A DNA stretch of 64,000 nucleotides from Prosthecochloris ethylica (GTDB lineage: Bacteria; Bacteroidota; Chlorobiia; Chlorobiales; Chlorobiaceae), in NCBI RefSeq assembly GCF_015234275.1, contig NZ_JADGII010000002.1; one strand, 5' to 3'. Positions 28,068 through 38,094 of the stretch are shown here, piece by piece. Position 1 is the stretch's first letter, and each line of letters begins with the position of its first letter. The notes under the pieces were generated by a model, which searched no databases, was not told the origin of the DNA, and saw only the letters and a program-made list of their open reading frames with translations. The translations under genes and the position numbers were made by a program.

Positions 28068-30752
28068 TCAGTGCCCGGACGATCTTGAGCGCAGCAGGAA
28101 TTTTTCCAGTTCGACCAGGAACAGCACGCTGGAGCTGACCAGCACGATCAGCAGCCAGTCCGAAGCGCCAAGCGGAACGGACGCAAACAGATGCTGCATG
28201 AACGGCGCATAGGTAAACACCGCCTGCAGTACGATGAGAATTCCCGAAGCGTAGAGAACGTAGGGATTGCCCAGAAAACCCTTGCGGCTGAAGACGCTTT
28301 CGACAAAGAAACGTGAGCTGAACAGGTAGAACAGCTCGAAACACACAAGTGTATTGACGGCTACCGTCCGTGCGGTTTCATGTGAGAATCCGCGCTGCTC
28401 GTACAGGAGAAACAGCCCGAACGTTCCGGCAAGCAGGATCAGCGATACATACGCAATCCTCCAGACAATCAGTTTCGACAGGATCGGTTCGTCGGAACGC
28501 CTCGGCTTGCGATCCATCACGTTGTTTTCCGCCTGCTCGAATGCCAGCGTCAGGGCCAGCGTGACAGCTGTCACCATGTTTACCCAGAGAATCTGCACTG
28601 CGGTGATCGGCAGCGTATAGCCAAGCGCCACGGCGAACAGAATGCTCAGCGCTTCACCTCCGTTGGTCGGCAGAACGAACAGAATAGACTTTTTCAGATT
28701 GTCGTACACCGTTCTGCCCTGTTCGACCGCGCTGGCGATCGTGGCGAAGTTATCGTCTGTCAGCACCATTTCAGCAGCCTCTTTGGAAACTTCCGTCCCT
28801 TTCTGCCCCATCGCGATCCCGACATCGGCACGCTTGAGCGCCGGAGCGTCATTGACCCCGTCCCCGGTCATTGCCACCACGTTGCCTTTTTCCTGTAACG
28901 CCTTGACCAGCCGTATCTTATGCTCAGGACTGCTTCTTGCGAAAATATCGGTCTCCTCTACCCGCCCGGCAAGCTCGCTGTCGCTCATCGCTTCGATATC
29001 ACTGCCGGTGAGCGCGGTCGTGCCGTTTCCGATGCCGGTCATTCTGCCGATGGCTTTTGCGGTATCGGCATGATCTCCGGTAATCATTTTTACCCTGATG
29101 CCTGCCTGCTGGCAGCGCTTGACAGCCGCAATCGCTTCATCTCTCGGTGGGTCGATCATGCCGGTAACCCCGAGCAGGGTCAAGCCGCCTTTCACGTCGC
29201 TGAAATTCAGGCTGGTCATCCCGGTGGTTACCGGTTTGCAGGCGATCGCCAGAAGGCGCTCACCGCGTGAGGCGATGGTTTCAAGCAGTTTCTCCCAGTG
29301 CCCTCGGTCCAGCGGCTCGTCCTCTTCACCATTACGCTGAAGGCTGCAGCGGTCCATCACGACCTCCGGAGCACCTTTCAGATAGATATAGGCGTTTCCG
29401 CTATGGTTATGGTGCAGGGTCGCCATGAAGCGGTGTTCGGATTCGAACGGGATCTGGTCGATGCGGGGCCATTCACGCTGTTCGGTTTCAGGATCGTAGC
29501 CCGCTTTTCGCCCGAGGGCCGTCAGGGCCCCCTCCGTGGGGTCTCCGGTAAGCGCCCAGATGCCGTCCTTCTTTTCGAGTGAGGCATCGTTGCACAAGAG
29601 TGAAATATGGGCCAGGGCTCTCATCTGCGGATGCGCCGAGAGGTCGGTTTCCCGTTCATCGAGCAGAAACGAGCCGTGGGGATCGTACCCGCTTCCGGTC
29701 ACCTGGAACTGCTTGGCAGGCAGCGCGACCGACCGTACCGTCATTTCGTTACGAGTCAGCGTTCCGGTTTTGTCCGAACAGATAACCGAGACCGACCCGA
29801 GCGTTTCGACCGCCGGCAGCTTGCGGATGATCGAGCGGCGCCGTGCCATGGCCTGGACTCCGATAGCCAGCGTGATGGTCATGATCGCCGGCAGGCCCTC
29901 GGGAATCGCCGCGACGGCGAGTCCGACAGCGGCATTGAACATCTCGGTCATGGAGTAGCCCCGAACCAGCACGCCGAACGCGAACAGGCCTGTCGACACC
30001 ACGAGGATCACGATGGTCAGGGTGCGGGCGAACTCTTCGATGCGCTGCAGGAGCGGTGTCTGAAGGGTTTCCACCGTGCCCAGGAGCGAGCTGATCCGCC
30101 CGATTTCGGTATCGTCTCCCGTGCCGGTGACTACCCCCTCTCCTTTGCCGTAGGTGACCAGGCTGCCGGAAAATGCCATGCTTTTGCGGTCCCCGAGCGC
30201 TGCATTGCGCTCGACCGGAGAACTCTGCTTGCCGACCGGTACGGATTCTCCCGTCAGCAGCGATTCATCGATTCTCAGGTCTTTCACCGTGAGCAGGCGC
30301 AGATCCGCCGGCACCTTGTCGCCTGACTGCAGGAGCACGATATCTCCGGGCACCAGTTCCTCCGCATTCACGCTCATGCTCCGGTCGTTGCGCCGAACCA
30401 TGGCCCGCGGCGAAAGCAGCCCCTTGAGCGCCTCCATGGCTTTTTCCGCCTTGCCTTCCTGCAGAAACCCGATCAGCGCATTGACGAGCACGACACCGAA
30501 AATCACCCACGCATCGATCCAGTGGTCCAGGAGAGCCGTAATCACCGCTGCTGCCAGCAGCACATAGATGAGAATGTTGTTAAACTGTGAAAGAAATCTC
30601 ATCACAGCGCTCTGGCGCTTCTGAGGGGTCAACCTGTTGGGTCCGTACTTCTCCGCCCGACGCTTTATCTCGCTGGTGTCAATTCCTTCGGAGGTGCTCC
30701 CGAAATGACGCAATACCTCGTCCGCTTCCCTGCTGTACCAGAAATCCTGCAT
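28068..30752 (-). CDS. P-type cation-transporting ATPase (P2 type)
   Basis: 894-residue ion pump. It has the N-terminal cation-ATPase domain (EIKRRAEKYGPNRLT), the TGES motif of the actuator domain, and the phosphorylated Asp327 in SDKTGTLT. The hinge is MTGDGVNDAPALKRADVG, with ten predicted helices. Helix M4 has PEGLP as in SERCA, and M5 keeps the glutamate in NGGEALSI. M6 reads NMVTAVTLAL, with alanine where SERCA has the Ca-binding aspartate, so the ion is uncertain (Ca2+, Na+ or other). It lies 28 bp after a Usp gene in a transport operon. Confidence 0.88.
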   Translation of the reverse strand: MQDFWYSREADEVLRHFGSTSEGIDTSEIKRRAEKYGPNRLTPQKRQSAVMRFLSQFNNILIYVLLAAAVITALLDHWIDAWVIFGVVLVNALIGFLQEGKAEKAMEALKGLLSPRAMVRRNDRSMSVNAEELVPGDIVLLQSGDKVPADLRLLTVKDLRIDESLLTGESVPVGKQSSPVERNAALGDRKSMAFSGSLVTYGKGEGVVTGTGDDTEIGRISSLLGTVETLQTPLLQRIEEFARTLTIVILVVSTGLFAFGVLVRGYSMTEMFNAAVGLAVAAIPEGLPAIMTITLAIGVQAMARRRSIIRKLPAVETLGSVSVICSDKTGTLTRNEMTVRSVALPAKQFQVTGSGYDPHGSFLLDERETDLSAHPQMRALAHISLLCNDASLEKKDGIWALTGDPTEGALTALGRKAGYDPETEQREWPRIDQIPFESEHRFMATLHHNHSGNAYIYLKGAPEVVMDRCSLQRNGEEDEPLDRGHWEKLLETIASRGERLLAIACKPVTTGMTSLNFSDVKGGLTLLGVTGMIDPPRDEAIAAVKRCQQAGIRVKMITGDHADTAKAIGRMTGIGNGTTALTGSDIEAMSDSELAGRVEETDIFARSSPEHKIRLVKALQEKGNVVAMTGDGVNDAPALKRADVGIAMGQKGTEVSKEAAEMVLTDDNFATIASAVEQGRTVYDNLKKSILFVLPTNGGEALSILFAVALGYTLPITAVQILWVNMVTAVTLALTLAFEQAENNVMDRKPRRSDEPILSKLIVWRIAYVSLILLAGTFGLFLLYEQRGFSHETARTVAVNTLVCFELFYLFSSRFFVESVFSRKGFLGNPYVLYASGILIVLQAVFTYAPFMQHLFASVPLGASDWLLIVLVSSSVLFLVELEKFLLRSRSSGH

Positions 30753-30781
30753 GATTGGCTGTTACGTTGTTCGCTGTCCTC

Positions 30782-31723
30782 TTATCCGACCGGCGACTCG
30801 AATCCTTCCGGCTTCAGTGCCAGCAATGAACAGGATGTTTGTTCGAAAATGTTTTCCGCCGTGTTGCCGATGAGGAAACCCGGGATCCCCGTACGGCCGA
30901 CGCTGCCCATGACCAGGAGGTCCGATTTCCTCTGATCGATGAAGTCAGGGATCATCATCTCCGGTTTGCCTCTCATGTGATGCAGGTGGTACTCGCACGA
31001 GATGCCGCTTTCCTCCAGCATCTTTTCGAGCTGGGCATGATGCGCCACGCGTGTCTCCTCCGTATTCTGCTGCAGCTCTTCTTCGGACACCGTCATCCAC
31101 GCCTTGTAGCGGAGAAAGTGTTCGAACTCGTATTGCCAGCAGGAAACGACATCGAGGATACCGCCAAAACTGCTCACCAGGGAAGATGAAAAGCGCAGGA
31201 GGTCGAGCGAAAGCTCCTGTTCCCGCTCGTCACGGCTTTCCGGATCGATGGCGACCGTGATACGCACCTCGTCACCGGAATGGGCGGAAGGACGGGCCAG
31301 CCAGACAGGGCACGGACACTTGCGCAGCAGCTTCATGTCCATTCCCTTGAAGCCTCGGCCCTCTTCGACAGGTTCGGCGTCCTTGATGACCAGGTCGTAG
31401 GAGCGGGCGATGGCATCACGTATGATCATGATTGCCGGCGGCAGCCCTTCGGCTTCATGCACGAACAGGTTTGTTTCCAGTTCGCCGCTGCTGATATCCA
31501 TGGCGATCCGTGCCGCATTGAGGTTTTCCTGCAGCTGGTTCTGCAGAAATTCGCGGAATGTCGTTTTCAGTTCACGGTACTCCCCCGGCAGGTCGGGATA
31601 CACCATTAGAAGCGTAAGGCTTGCACGATGGTCGCGCGCGAGCCTGAGAGCCTGACGCAGCCCCGGGCTGTCCTGTTCGTTCCCTCCTGAACTGACATAG
31701 AGTATGGTATTGATCCGGTACAT
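30782..31723 (-). CDS. Universal stress protein, tandem UspA domains
   Basis: 313 residues starting MYRINTILYVSS at 31723, preceded by AAGGAGGA. The longer open frame to 31816 has no family character. The fold is two Usp-like halves; the second ends in SDLLVMGSVGRTGIPGFLIGNTAENIF, the ATP-binding Gly/Ser motif. Its job is probably regulatory for its operon neighbours, the antiporter upstream (22 bp) and the P-type ATPase downstream (28 bp). Confidence 0.85.
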   Translation of the reverse strand: MYRINTILYVSSGGNEQDSPGLRQALRLARDHRASLTLLMVYPDLPGEYRELKTTFREFLQNQLQENLNAARIAMDISSGELETNLFVHEAEGLPPAIMIIRDAIARSYDLVIKDAEPVEEGRGFKGMDMKLLRKCPCPVWLARPSAHSGDEVRITVAIDPESRDEREQELSLDLLRFSSSLVSSFGGILDVVSCWQYEFEHFLRYKAWMTVSEEELQQNTEETRVAHHAQLEKMLEESGISCEYHLHHMRGKPEMMIPDFIDQRKSDLLVMGSVGRTGIPGFLIGNTAENIFEQTSCSLLALKPEGFESPVG

Positions 31724-31745
31724 CGTTCCTCCTTGCTGTTGTGTT

Positions 31746-33434
31746 TTAGCTGAGATCGCGATTGATGCGGCGCGCAGCTTCCCCGGCCGCATCGTCAAAC
31801 GGCAGAAATACCACATCCGCTCCCCTCTCCTTCAGCATCTCTTTTTCCTTCAGGCGCTGGGTGGAAACGGCGATGCGGCCGGGGAACCTGAGAGTTTTCA
31901 GTGCATCGATCAGGACCAGTCGCGGATCTTCATGCGTGAGGCCGAGTTCATGCTGTGAGACCGCTGAAATGACCCATTTCACCCCGTCGAGCGGCAGGCC
32001 GGCAAGAAATTCCTGGTCACTCGCGTCACCGTAGATAGCGTCATAACCCCGTTTTTTCCACTTTCGGACTTCATCGGGGTTGAAGTCGACCATGAGAATG
32101 GCGTAGCCGCTTTTTTCAAGTTCACGAGCAACGGCGGTTCCGTAACGGCCGATACCGAAGAGTACGATATCGTAGCGCTTGTGTTCGATTTTCCCGGTTC
32201 CCTCCGCTTCTTCGCGTGCAGGCATGTTCTGTTCGAAAACACCCAGCACTGGTTCGAGCAGCCGGTAGAGCGAATGGGAATAGGTGATCATATACACCGA
32301 CAGGGCGATGGTAATCATGCCGACCAGCGTGACCAGCCCGATAGCCTCAGGCTGCAGATGCCCGAGATCCCTGCCCATGGCTATAAAGATAAGCGAGAAT
32401 TCACTGATCTGTGCGACGGTCAGCCCTGCCAGGAAACCGGTTCTTTTGCGATACCCGAGCAGTCCCATGATGATCATCACGATCAGCGGGTTGCCGACCA
32501 GCACGAACAGCGAGAACAGCAGTGCCGGAACCATCTGTGCTCCGAGCAGGCTCAAATCCAGGTTCATGCCGAGCGAAATGAAAAAGAAGAGCAGCAGAAA
32601 ATCACGCAGTGAAGCCATGCGGGAGACTATGGATTCCCTGATGGGGGTCGAAGCCAGTGATACACCGGCAAGCAGGCCTCCCAGCTCCATGCTGAAGCCG
32701 AGAGCGTCACCCATCGATGCCAGAAACGCGGCCCATCCGAGCGCAAAGGTCACGAGCAGCTCCGGCGAACGTGCAAAACGGTCGACCAGGGGCGTTGCCA
32801 GGTAACGGATGAACACCGTGACGAACAGTACCATCAGCATTCCGTAGAGAACGATGCTTCCGATCTGCAGCAGCACACTCCCCTGTCCTGCATCACCGCT
32901 CTTGATGCCGAAAGCCGACAGCACCATCATGGCAACAACGACGACGATATCCTGGACGATCAGAAATCCGAGAGCGATCCGGCCATGCAGGGAATCCACC
33001 TCTTTTTTATCGGACAGCAGCTTGACGATGATGATCGTGCTCGAAAAGGTCAGGGCCACGGCAACGTAGAGGGAGGTCACCATGTCGAGGCCGATCAGCT
33101 GGCCGATGAAAAAACCGATAACGGCCGTAAAGAGAACCTGGCCGAGGCCTGTGGCGAGAGAGACCATTCCCAGTGAGCGCACGAGCGATACATCCAGCTT
33201 GAGGCCGACGAGGAACAGCAGCAGGGCTATGCCGAGCTCCGCCATCAACTCGATATACTCATGCGACTGCACGATATCGAGTACGGAAGGACCCGCAAGA
33301 ATGCCTGCCGCGATGAAGCTGACAATCATCGGCTGGCGCAGCAGCAGGCTCAGGAATCCGGTCAGGGCCGCAAGAACCAGCAGCGCGGTGATTTCGTAAA
33401 ACGGGACGGTATGGATAAATGAAAGTTCCGGCAT
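31746..33434 (-). CDS. CPA2-family cation/proton antiporter with TrkA-N domain
   Basis: 562 residues. About twelve transmembrane helices (1-390) form the Kef/NhaA-type Na+/H+ exchanger domain. The C terminus holds an NAD-binding Rossmann RCK domain starting YDIVLFGIGRYGTAVARELE, with a typical acidic ribose-binding residue in VDFNPD. Such proteins move K+ or Na+ against H+ under nucleotide control. First gene of the leftward antiporter-Usp-ATPase operon. Confidence 0.9.
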   Translation of the reverse strand: MPELSFIHTVPFYEITALLVLAALTGFLSLLLRQPMIVSFIAAGILAGPSVLDIVQSHEYIELMAELGIALLLFLVGLKLDVSLVRSLGMVSLATGLGQVLFTAVIGFFIGQLIGLDMVTSLYVAVALTFSSTIIIVKLLSDKKEVDSLHGRIALGFLIVQDIVVVVAMMVLSAFGIKSGDAGQGSVLLQIGSIVLYGMLMVLFVTVFIRYLATPLVDRFARSPELLVTFALGWAAFLASMGDALGFSMELGGLLAGVSLASTPIRESIVSRMASLRDFLLLFFFISLGMNLDLSLLGAQMVPALLFSLFVLVGNPLIVMIIMGLLGYRKRTGFLAGLTVAQISEFSLIFIAMGRDLGHLQPEAIGLVTLVGMITIALSVYMITYSHSLYRLLEPVLGVFEQNMPAREEAEGTGKIEHKRYDIVLFGIGRYGTAVARELEKSGYAILMVDFNPDEVRKWKKRGYDAIYGDASDQEFLAGLPLDGVKWVISAVSQHELGLTHEDPRLVLIDALKTLRFPGRIAVSTQRLKEKEMLKERGADVVFLPFDDAAGEAARRINRDLS

Positions 33435-33694
33435 CGATGTCAGAGGTTGAGCTTATTCTGATTCATTACGGTAACAACGGCAAGAGCTTAGCCATTCCTG
33501 CCGTCTGAATTTCATGGCAGTGAAAACTCTTTGAAAAAACAGGGATAAATGGTATTTTCCCGCCTATCTTTTTTTTCCCTCTCAGGCCTCCGCATCTGAT
33601 TTTATCTGGGTTCCTGTTCATATCATGGTATGTCAGTCGCTCTGCCGCAGCGCAGGGCATGTGATGTATTGACACGAGAAAACGAAGAGTCGTT

Positions 33695-35182
33695 ATGCAG
33701 ACAACATTGAAACAGCAATGGCTTTCAAACATACGCGGTGACGTGCTTTCCGGCCTTGTCGTGGCGTTGGCCCTCATTCCCGAGGCAATCGCCTTTTCCA
33801 TTATTGCCGGCGTCGATCCCAAGGTGGGGTTGTATGCTTCGTTCAGCATCGCCGTGATCACCGCCTTCACCGGAGGCCGTCCGGGGATGATCTCCGCTGC
33901 CACCGGAGCTATGGCGCTTCTGATGGTCACACTCGTCAGGGAGCACGGACTGCAGTATCTGCTCGCGGCCACGCTCCTGACCGGTGCGTTTCAGATCGTG
34001 GCCGGGTACCTCAGGCTCGGCAATCTCATGCGGTTCGTCTCCCGGGCGGTGGTGACCGGGTTCGTCAATGCATTGGCGATCCTGATCTTTCTTGCCCAGC
34101 TGCCGGAGCTGACCAACGTGACCTGGCACGTCTATGCCATGACAGCCGCAGGGCTCGCCATTATCTACCTCTTCCCGATGCTGCCGGCTGTCGGCAAGGT
34201 TCTTCCCTCCCCTCTCGTCACCATCGTCTCGCTGACAGCGGTATCGATGATCCTGGGGCTGGACATCCGGACAGTCGGAGACATGGGTGAGCTGCCCGAT
34301 GCCCTGCCGGTGTTCCTGCTTCCCGATGTCCCGCTGACGCTTTCGACCCTGCAGATCATTTTCCCGTACTCTCTGGCCCTGGCGGTGGTCGGCCTGCTCG
34401 AATCGATGATGACCGCGACCATCGTTGATGATCTTACCGATACCGGCAGCGACAAGAACCGCGAATGCAAGGCCCAGGGACTTGCAAACATCGGGGCCGG
34501 CCTGCTCGGCGGTATGGCCGGGTGTGCCATGATCGGCCAGTCGGTCATCAATATCAAGTCCGGAGGGCGCAGCCGTCTATCCACTCTCGTTGCAGGCGTT
34601 TTTCTGCTGCTGCTGATCGTCTTTCTCGATGAATGGCTTCGTCAGATCCCCATGGCCGCTCTCGTATCGGTAATGATCATGGTCTCGATCGGCACCTTTT
34701 CATGGGATTCGCTCGTCAAGCTCCGCACTTATCCCCTGTCGACGAACATCGTCATGGTGGCTACCGTCATCGTTGTGGTCGCTACGCACAACCTGGCAAT
34801 CGGGGTGCTTGTTGGTATATTGCTTGCAGCCATGTTTTTCGCCAACAAGGTCGGCCACTACATGGCCGTCAGCACATCGGAGGTACGAGATGGCATGCGG
34901 ACGTATACCGTCACCGGGCAGGTCTTTTTCGCCTCATCCGACAAGTTCAGCGAAGCTTTCGATTTCCGGGAGGCGCTCGACAAGGTCGTCATCGATCTCT
35001 CTCGTGCTCATTTCTGGGATATCAGTGCAGTTGCCGCGCTTGACAAGGTCGTTCTCAAGTTTCGTCGCGAAGGGACCGATGTCAGGCTGATCGGCATGAA
35101 TGAAGCCAGTTCGACCATCGTCGACCGGTTCGGGGTCCATGACAAACCTGAAGAAGTCGATAAAATTCTCGCAGGCCATTAA
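33695..35182 (+). CDS. SulP-family anion transporter with STAS domain
   Basis: 495 residues. The SulP core has about 12 helices with the N-terminal family segment DVLSGLVVALALIPEAIAFSIIAGVDPKVGLYAS. A cytosolic STAS domain lies at roughly 395-495 (FREALDKVVIDLSRAHFWDISAVAALDKV). Substrates in the family include sulfate and bicarbonate; the latter would suit an autotroph but is not shown. Divergent from the antiporter and followed after 12 bp by a Usp gene. Confidence 0.92.
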   Translation: MQTTLKQQWLSNIRGDVLSGLVVALALIPEAIAFSIIAGVDPKVGLYASFSIAVITAFTGGRPGMISAATGAMALLMVTLVREHGLQYLLAATLLTGAFQIVAGYLRLGNLMRFVSRAVVTGFVNALAILIFLAQLPELTNVTWHVYAMTAAGLAIIYLFPMLPAVGKVLPSPLVTIVSLTAVSMILGLDIRTVGDMGELPDALPVFLLPDVPLTLSTLQIIFPYSLALAVVGLLESMMTATIVDDLTDTGSDKNRECKAQGLANIGAGLLGGMAGCAMIGQSVINIKSGGRSRLSTLVAGVFLLLLIVFLDEWLRQIPMAALVSVMIMVSIGTFSWDSLVKLRTYPLSTNIVMVATVIVVVATHNLAIGVLVGILLAAMFFANKVGHYMAVSTSEVRDGMRTYTVTGQVFFASSDKFSEAFDFREALDKVVIDLSRAHFWDISAVAALDKVVLKFRREGTDVRLIGMNEASSTIVDRFGVHDKPEEVDKILAGH

Positions 35183-35194
35183 GGAGGAATATCT

Positions 35195-36049
35195 ATGTCA
35201 AACGTCATTGCATGTATCGATGGATCAGCCGTCGCAGGATCCGTCAGCGACGCCGCAGCGTGGGCCGCTCGCCAGCTCGAGGCTCCGGCAGTTTTGCTGC
35301 ACGTACTCGAAAAAACGGATCATCCGGTCAAAGGCGATCTTTCAGGAAGTATCGGGTTCGGATCACGGGAGCATCTGCTCGATGAACTGGTCGAACTCGA
35401 AGAGAAAAAAAGTCGTCTCGCGCTCGAACATGGCAAGCAGCTGCTCGAGGCGGCTGAAGCACGCGTCAAGAGCCTCTATGACGGGCAGGTCGACAAACGC
35501 CAGCAGCACGGAAGCCTGCAGGAAACCCTCCAGGGCCTGCAGCCTCAAAGCCGCCTGCTGGTCATGGGGCGCCGGGGTGAAGCTCACAGTGATGTTCCCG
35601 ACAGCATCGGCAGCAATATCGAAACGGTGGTGCGGACCATGCTGCGCCCGATCATGGTCGTGCTGCCGGATTTTCGCCCTCCGGAACGGTTCATGATTGC
35701 CTACGACGCAAGCGATACAGCCCAGAAAGCCCTGGAAATGGTCGCCCGGAGCCCGTTGCTCAAGGGTCTGGAATGTCATGTGGTGATGGTCTGCTCGAAT
35801 CCTCAGCCGGACAGCCGCCGCAGGATGGACGAGGCCTGCCGGCTGCTCGAACGTTCAGGGTTCGATGTACGGAAACAGTTGCTCGAGGGAGAGGTGATCA
35901 ATGCGCTGCACAGCTACCAGGAGGAGCACGGCATTGGCCTGATGGTCATGGGTGCGTACGGTCACTCGCGGATACGCCAGTTCCTGGTTGGCAGCAATAC
36001 CACGAAAATGGTCAGCTCGAGCCGCATACCGCTTCTCCTGCTTCGATGA
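35195..36049 (+). CDS. Universal stress protein, tandem UspA domains
   Basis: 284 residues, two Usp domains. The second ends in LMVMGAYGHSRIRQFLVGSNTTKMV, the nucleotide-binding motif GxxGHSx(9)GS-type. The first ends in LLVMGRRGEAHSD. A good ribosome-binding site AAGGAGG precedes the ATG. It lies 12 bp after the SulP gene, paralleling the Usp-transporter pairing on the other strand. Confidence 0.92.
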   Translation: MSNVIACIDGSAVAGSVSDAAAWAARQLEAPAVLLHVLEKTDHPVKGDLSGSIGFGSREHLLDELVELEEKKSRLALEHGKQLLEAAEARVKSLYDGQVDKRQQHGSLQETLQGLQPQSRLLVMGRRGEAHSDVPDSIGSNIETVVRTMLRPIMVVLPDFRPPERFMIAYDASDTAQKALEMVARSPLLKGLECHVVMVCSNPQPDSRRRMDEACRLLERSGFDVRKQLLEGEVINALHSYQEEHGIGLMVMGAYGHSRIRQFLVGSNTTKMVSSSRIPLLLLR

Positions 36050-36084
36050 CGCACGTCAAGCTGTGAGCTGCAGGGTAAGGAAGG

Positions 36085-36648
36085 TTACATGTAAAAAATG
36101 TGACGCCCGATCGTGGCGATCTGCATCTTTCCGCCGGACCAGTAGGGGTCGACATAGTCGGCATGGTAATGAGTGGCGTCCTTGAGCTCACGCGCAATCG
36201 GCAGGTCGGGGTTCAGCATCACCTCCGCTGCGGCAGCTTTCGCCCGTTTCCAGGCCTCCCTGTCCCTGACCCTGTCAGACAAACCGTCCCAGAACCAGCT
36301 GAACTGCTTGTAATCCTTCACTACCCCTTCGATGGTATCAGGGTAATGGGGTGAGCGAACGCGGTTCATGGTGACGACGCCGACAGCCAGCATGCCATCC
36401 CAGGACTCACCTCTCGCTTCATGGTAGATATTACGTGCCAGCCATTCGAGTTCACGGCTGGTAATGGATTCAACGTAGTCATTGTACTGATGACCCGTTT
36501 TCTCGGCGTGGTGGGGAGATATCAGGTTTTTCATGACAAGCCCCATGGAAAACAACCCTACAACAACCACCGCTCCCTTGAGGGTCGTCGCCGGCTTTTC
36601 CCTGAGCACCTGCATGTGCTTCTGAACGAGATCCTTGAGTGTATTCAT
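36085..36648 (-). CDS. SleB-like cell-wall hydrolase with N-terminal membrane anchor
   Basis: 187 residues starting MNTLKDLVQK after GGGAG. One hydrophobic helix (TLKGAVVVVGLFSMGLVM) is followed by a Hydrolase_2/SleB domain. Its catalytic glutamate is in NIYHEARGE, with WDGMLAVGVVTMNRV and the ending ATHYHADYVDPYW. It is expected to act as a lytic transglycosylase on peptidoglycan in the periplasm. Upstream of it on the same strand is mreB, which fits a cell-wall role. Confidence 0.85.
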   Translation of the reverse strand: MNTLKDLVQKHMQVLREKPATTLKGAVVVVGLFSMGLVMKNLISPHHAEKTGHQYNDYVESITSRELEWLARNIYHEARGESWDGMLAVGVVTMNRVRSPHYPDTIEGVVKDYKQFSWFWDGLSDRVRDREAWKRAKAAAAEVMLNPDLPIARELKDATHYHADYVDPYWSGGKMQIATIGRHIFYM

Positions 36649-36753
36649 ACGCTCCCTTTTTGATAACAAGAACTATCTACGAGGGAAAACAGTACAAAAA
36701 AACTAATGGTTCCTTCCTGAAGATACACCCTTCATACATCAGAGGCAAAAAAA

Positions 36754-37818
36754 TCAGCTGTCCTCTTTGACGAGTGCCTTGTAATCGATGGCGAGAAGCG
36801 GCTTGTAATGGTCGAGGTCCGCGAGGATTTCACCCACGCCCTTGATGACGTCGGTCATCGGGTCGTCACTGGTGACGACCGGGAGTGTGGTTTCCTCCTG
36901 GATGCGTTTGTTGAGCCCCTTGAGCTGCGAGCCTCCGCCGGTGAGGTAGATACCCTTTTCGAGGATATCGATCGCCAGTTCGGGTTTGACGATCAGAGCT
37001 TCGATATGTTTCCTGATAGCGGCAATCATCTGGCTCACGAGGTGATCGACCGAATCGTTCAGGGGACGTGAATCAACGGTGATTGTTTCCGGCAGGCCGG
37101 TACCGACGTTCATTCCCTGTACGGTCATCGTGCTGTTTTCGTCCTTGTCGTACACGCACACTGACTGCAGCTTGAGATTCTCCGCCGCATAGTCGCTGAT
37201 GGCGAGGTTATAGCGATTACGGAAAAACTGGATGATGCGGCTGTTGAAATCAGTGCCGGCAATCCTGAGAGACTCACCCGACGCAATACCTCCAAGGGTG
37301 ATGACGGCGATATCGCTGGTTCCGCCGCCGATATCAATCACCATGTGGCCTGTCGCCGCAAACGGATCGAGCCCGAGGCCGATGGCTGCGGCGACAGGTT
37401 CGGCGATAAACGCAATCTCCTTGACGCCGACTTTTTCGGCTGCATCGAGTACGGCGCGTTTTTCAACAGGGGTAATGCCAAGCGGAACACTCACAATCAA
37501 TCGGCGCAACCCGAATACCGAGCGGGTTGCCACCTTGCTGATCATGGTTCTGACCATCACCGTGGTTGCCTCGTAATCGGCAATCACGCCGCTCGCGATC
37601 GGGCGGACCGTAACAATGCCGGGATGAACTTTTTCGTGAATATCCAGGGCTTCCTGTCCGACGGCGATAACATTGCCGGTTCCGCGTTCCTTGGCGACCA
37701 TCGAAGGTTCGTTCAGAACGATGCCCTTCTCCTGATGGTAGAGAAGAATATTTGCCGTGCCGAGATCAAGCCCGATATCGACAGGGCTGGTCATGTTCAG
37801 ATATTCGAGAAGGCTCAT
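36754..37818 (-). CDS. mreB: MreB/Mbl actin-like cell-shape protein
   Basis: 354-residue actin-fold ATPase. Phosphate-1 motif DIGLDLGTANILLY, phosphate-2 MVIDIGGGTSDIAVI, adenosine motif YLTGGGSQLKGL, and the MreB-type RLIVSVPLGITPVEKRAV are all present. It directs elongation machinery at the inner membrane. The usual partners mreC and mreD are not adjacent, which suggests a second or unlinked mreB copy. About 95 bp separates it from the SleB-like gene. Confidence 0.92.
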   Translation of the reverse strand: MSLLEYLNMTSPVDIGLDLGTANILLYHQEKGIVLNEPSMVAKERGTGNVIAVGQEALDIHEKVHPGIVTVRPIASGVIADYEATTVMVRTMISKVATRSVFGLRRLIVSVPLGITPVEKRAVLDAAEKVGVKEIAFIAEPVAAAIGLGLDPFAATGHMVIDIGGGTSDIAVITLGGIASGESLRIAGTDFNSRIIQFFRNRYNLAISDYAAENLKLQSVCVYDKDENSTMTVQGMNVGTGLPETITVDSRPLNDSVDHLVSQMIAAIRKHIEALIVKPELAIDILEKGIYLTGGGSQLKGLNKRIQEETTLPVVTSDDPMTDVIKGVGEILADLDHYKPLLAIDYKALVKEDS

Positions 37819-38094
37819 ACGTCAAAATTCTTGGAGATACTCCTGTGTGTTATGTGAACCGGCAGTCGGGCGTAAGTGAACCGACAGTAAAAATCGGTAG
37901 CAATGTAGCACTATTTATATTAATTTTTTGCCCTTATTGCGATCTCGATCGTGATTTTTTATCGTATCCCGTCATATGCTCACCGGAATATATCACTTCT
38001 TCTTTATTTTTCCCTGAAAAGCAGAAAGGCCGCCCGTCATTACCGGACAGCCTTTTGCCTCTGTTCATGGCAAGCTGAGCATGATGTTTCTGCA
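37819..38094. other. Intergenic region upstream of mreB
   Basis: About 276 bp holding the mreB promoter region, with an A+T-rich stretch at 37905-37945. Near 38032-38059 a weak stem (AAAGGC with GCCTTT) could be the terminator of the ECF operon. No gene is apparent. Confidence 0.4.

Noticed and set aside
27877..28344. 155-residue leftward frame across the end of the P-type ATPase gene
   Set aside because: It is out of frame within the ATPase C terminus, which is well supported, and runs on through the palindrome.
33466..33972. 168-residue leftward frame overlapping the start of the SulP gene
   Set aside because: It lies antisense to the strongly conserved SulP N terminus and has no recognisable motif.
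38032..38059. Possible terminator after the Spy-like gene
   Set aside because: Only a 6 bp outer stem with an internal mismatch; too weak to list as a separate feature.
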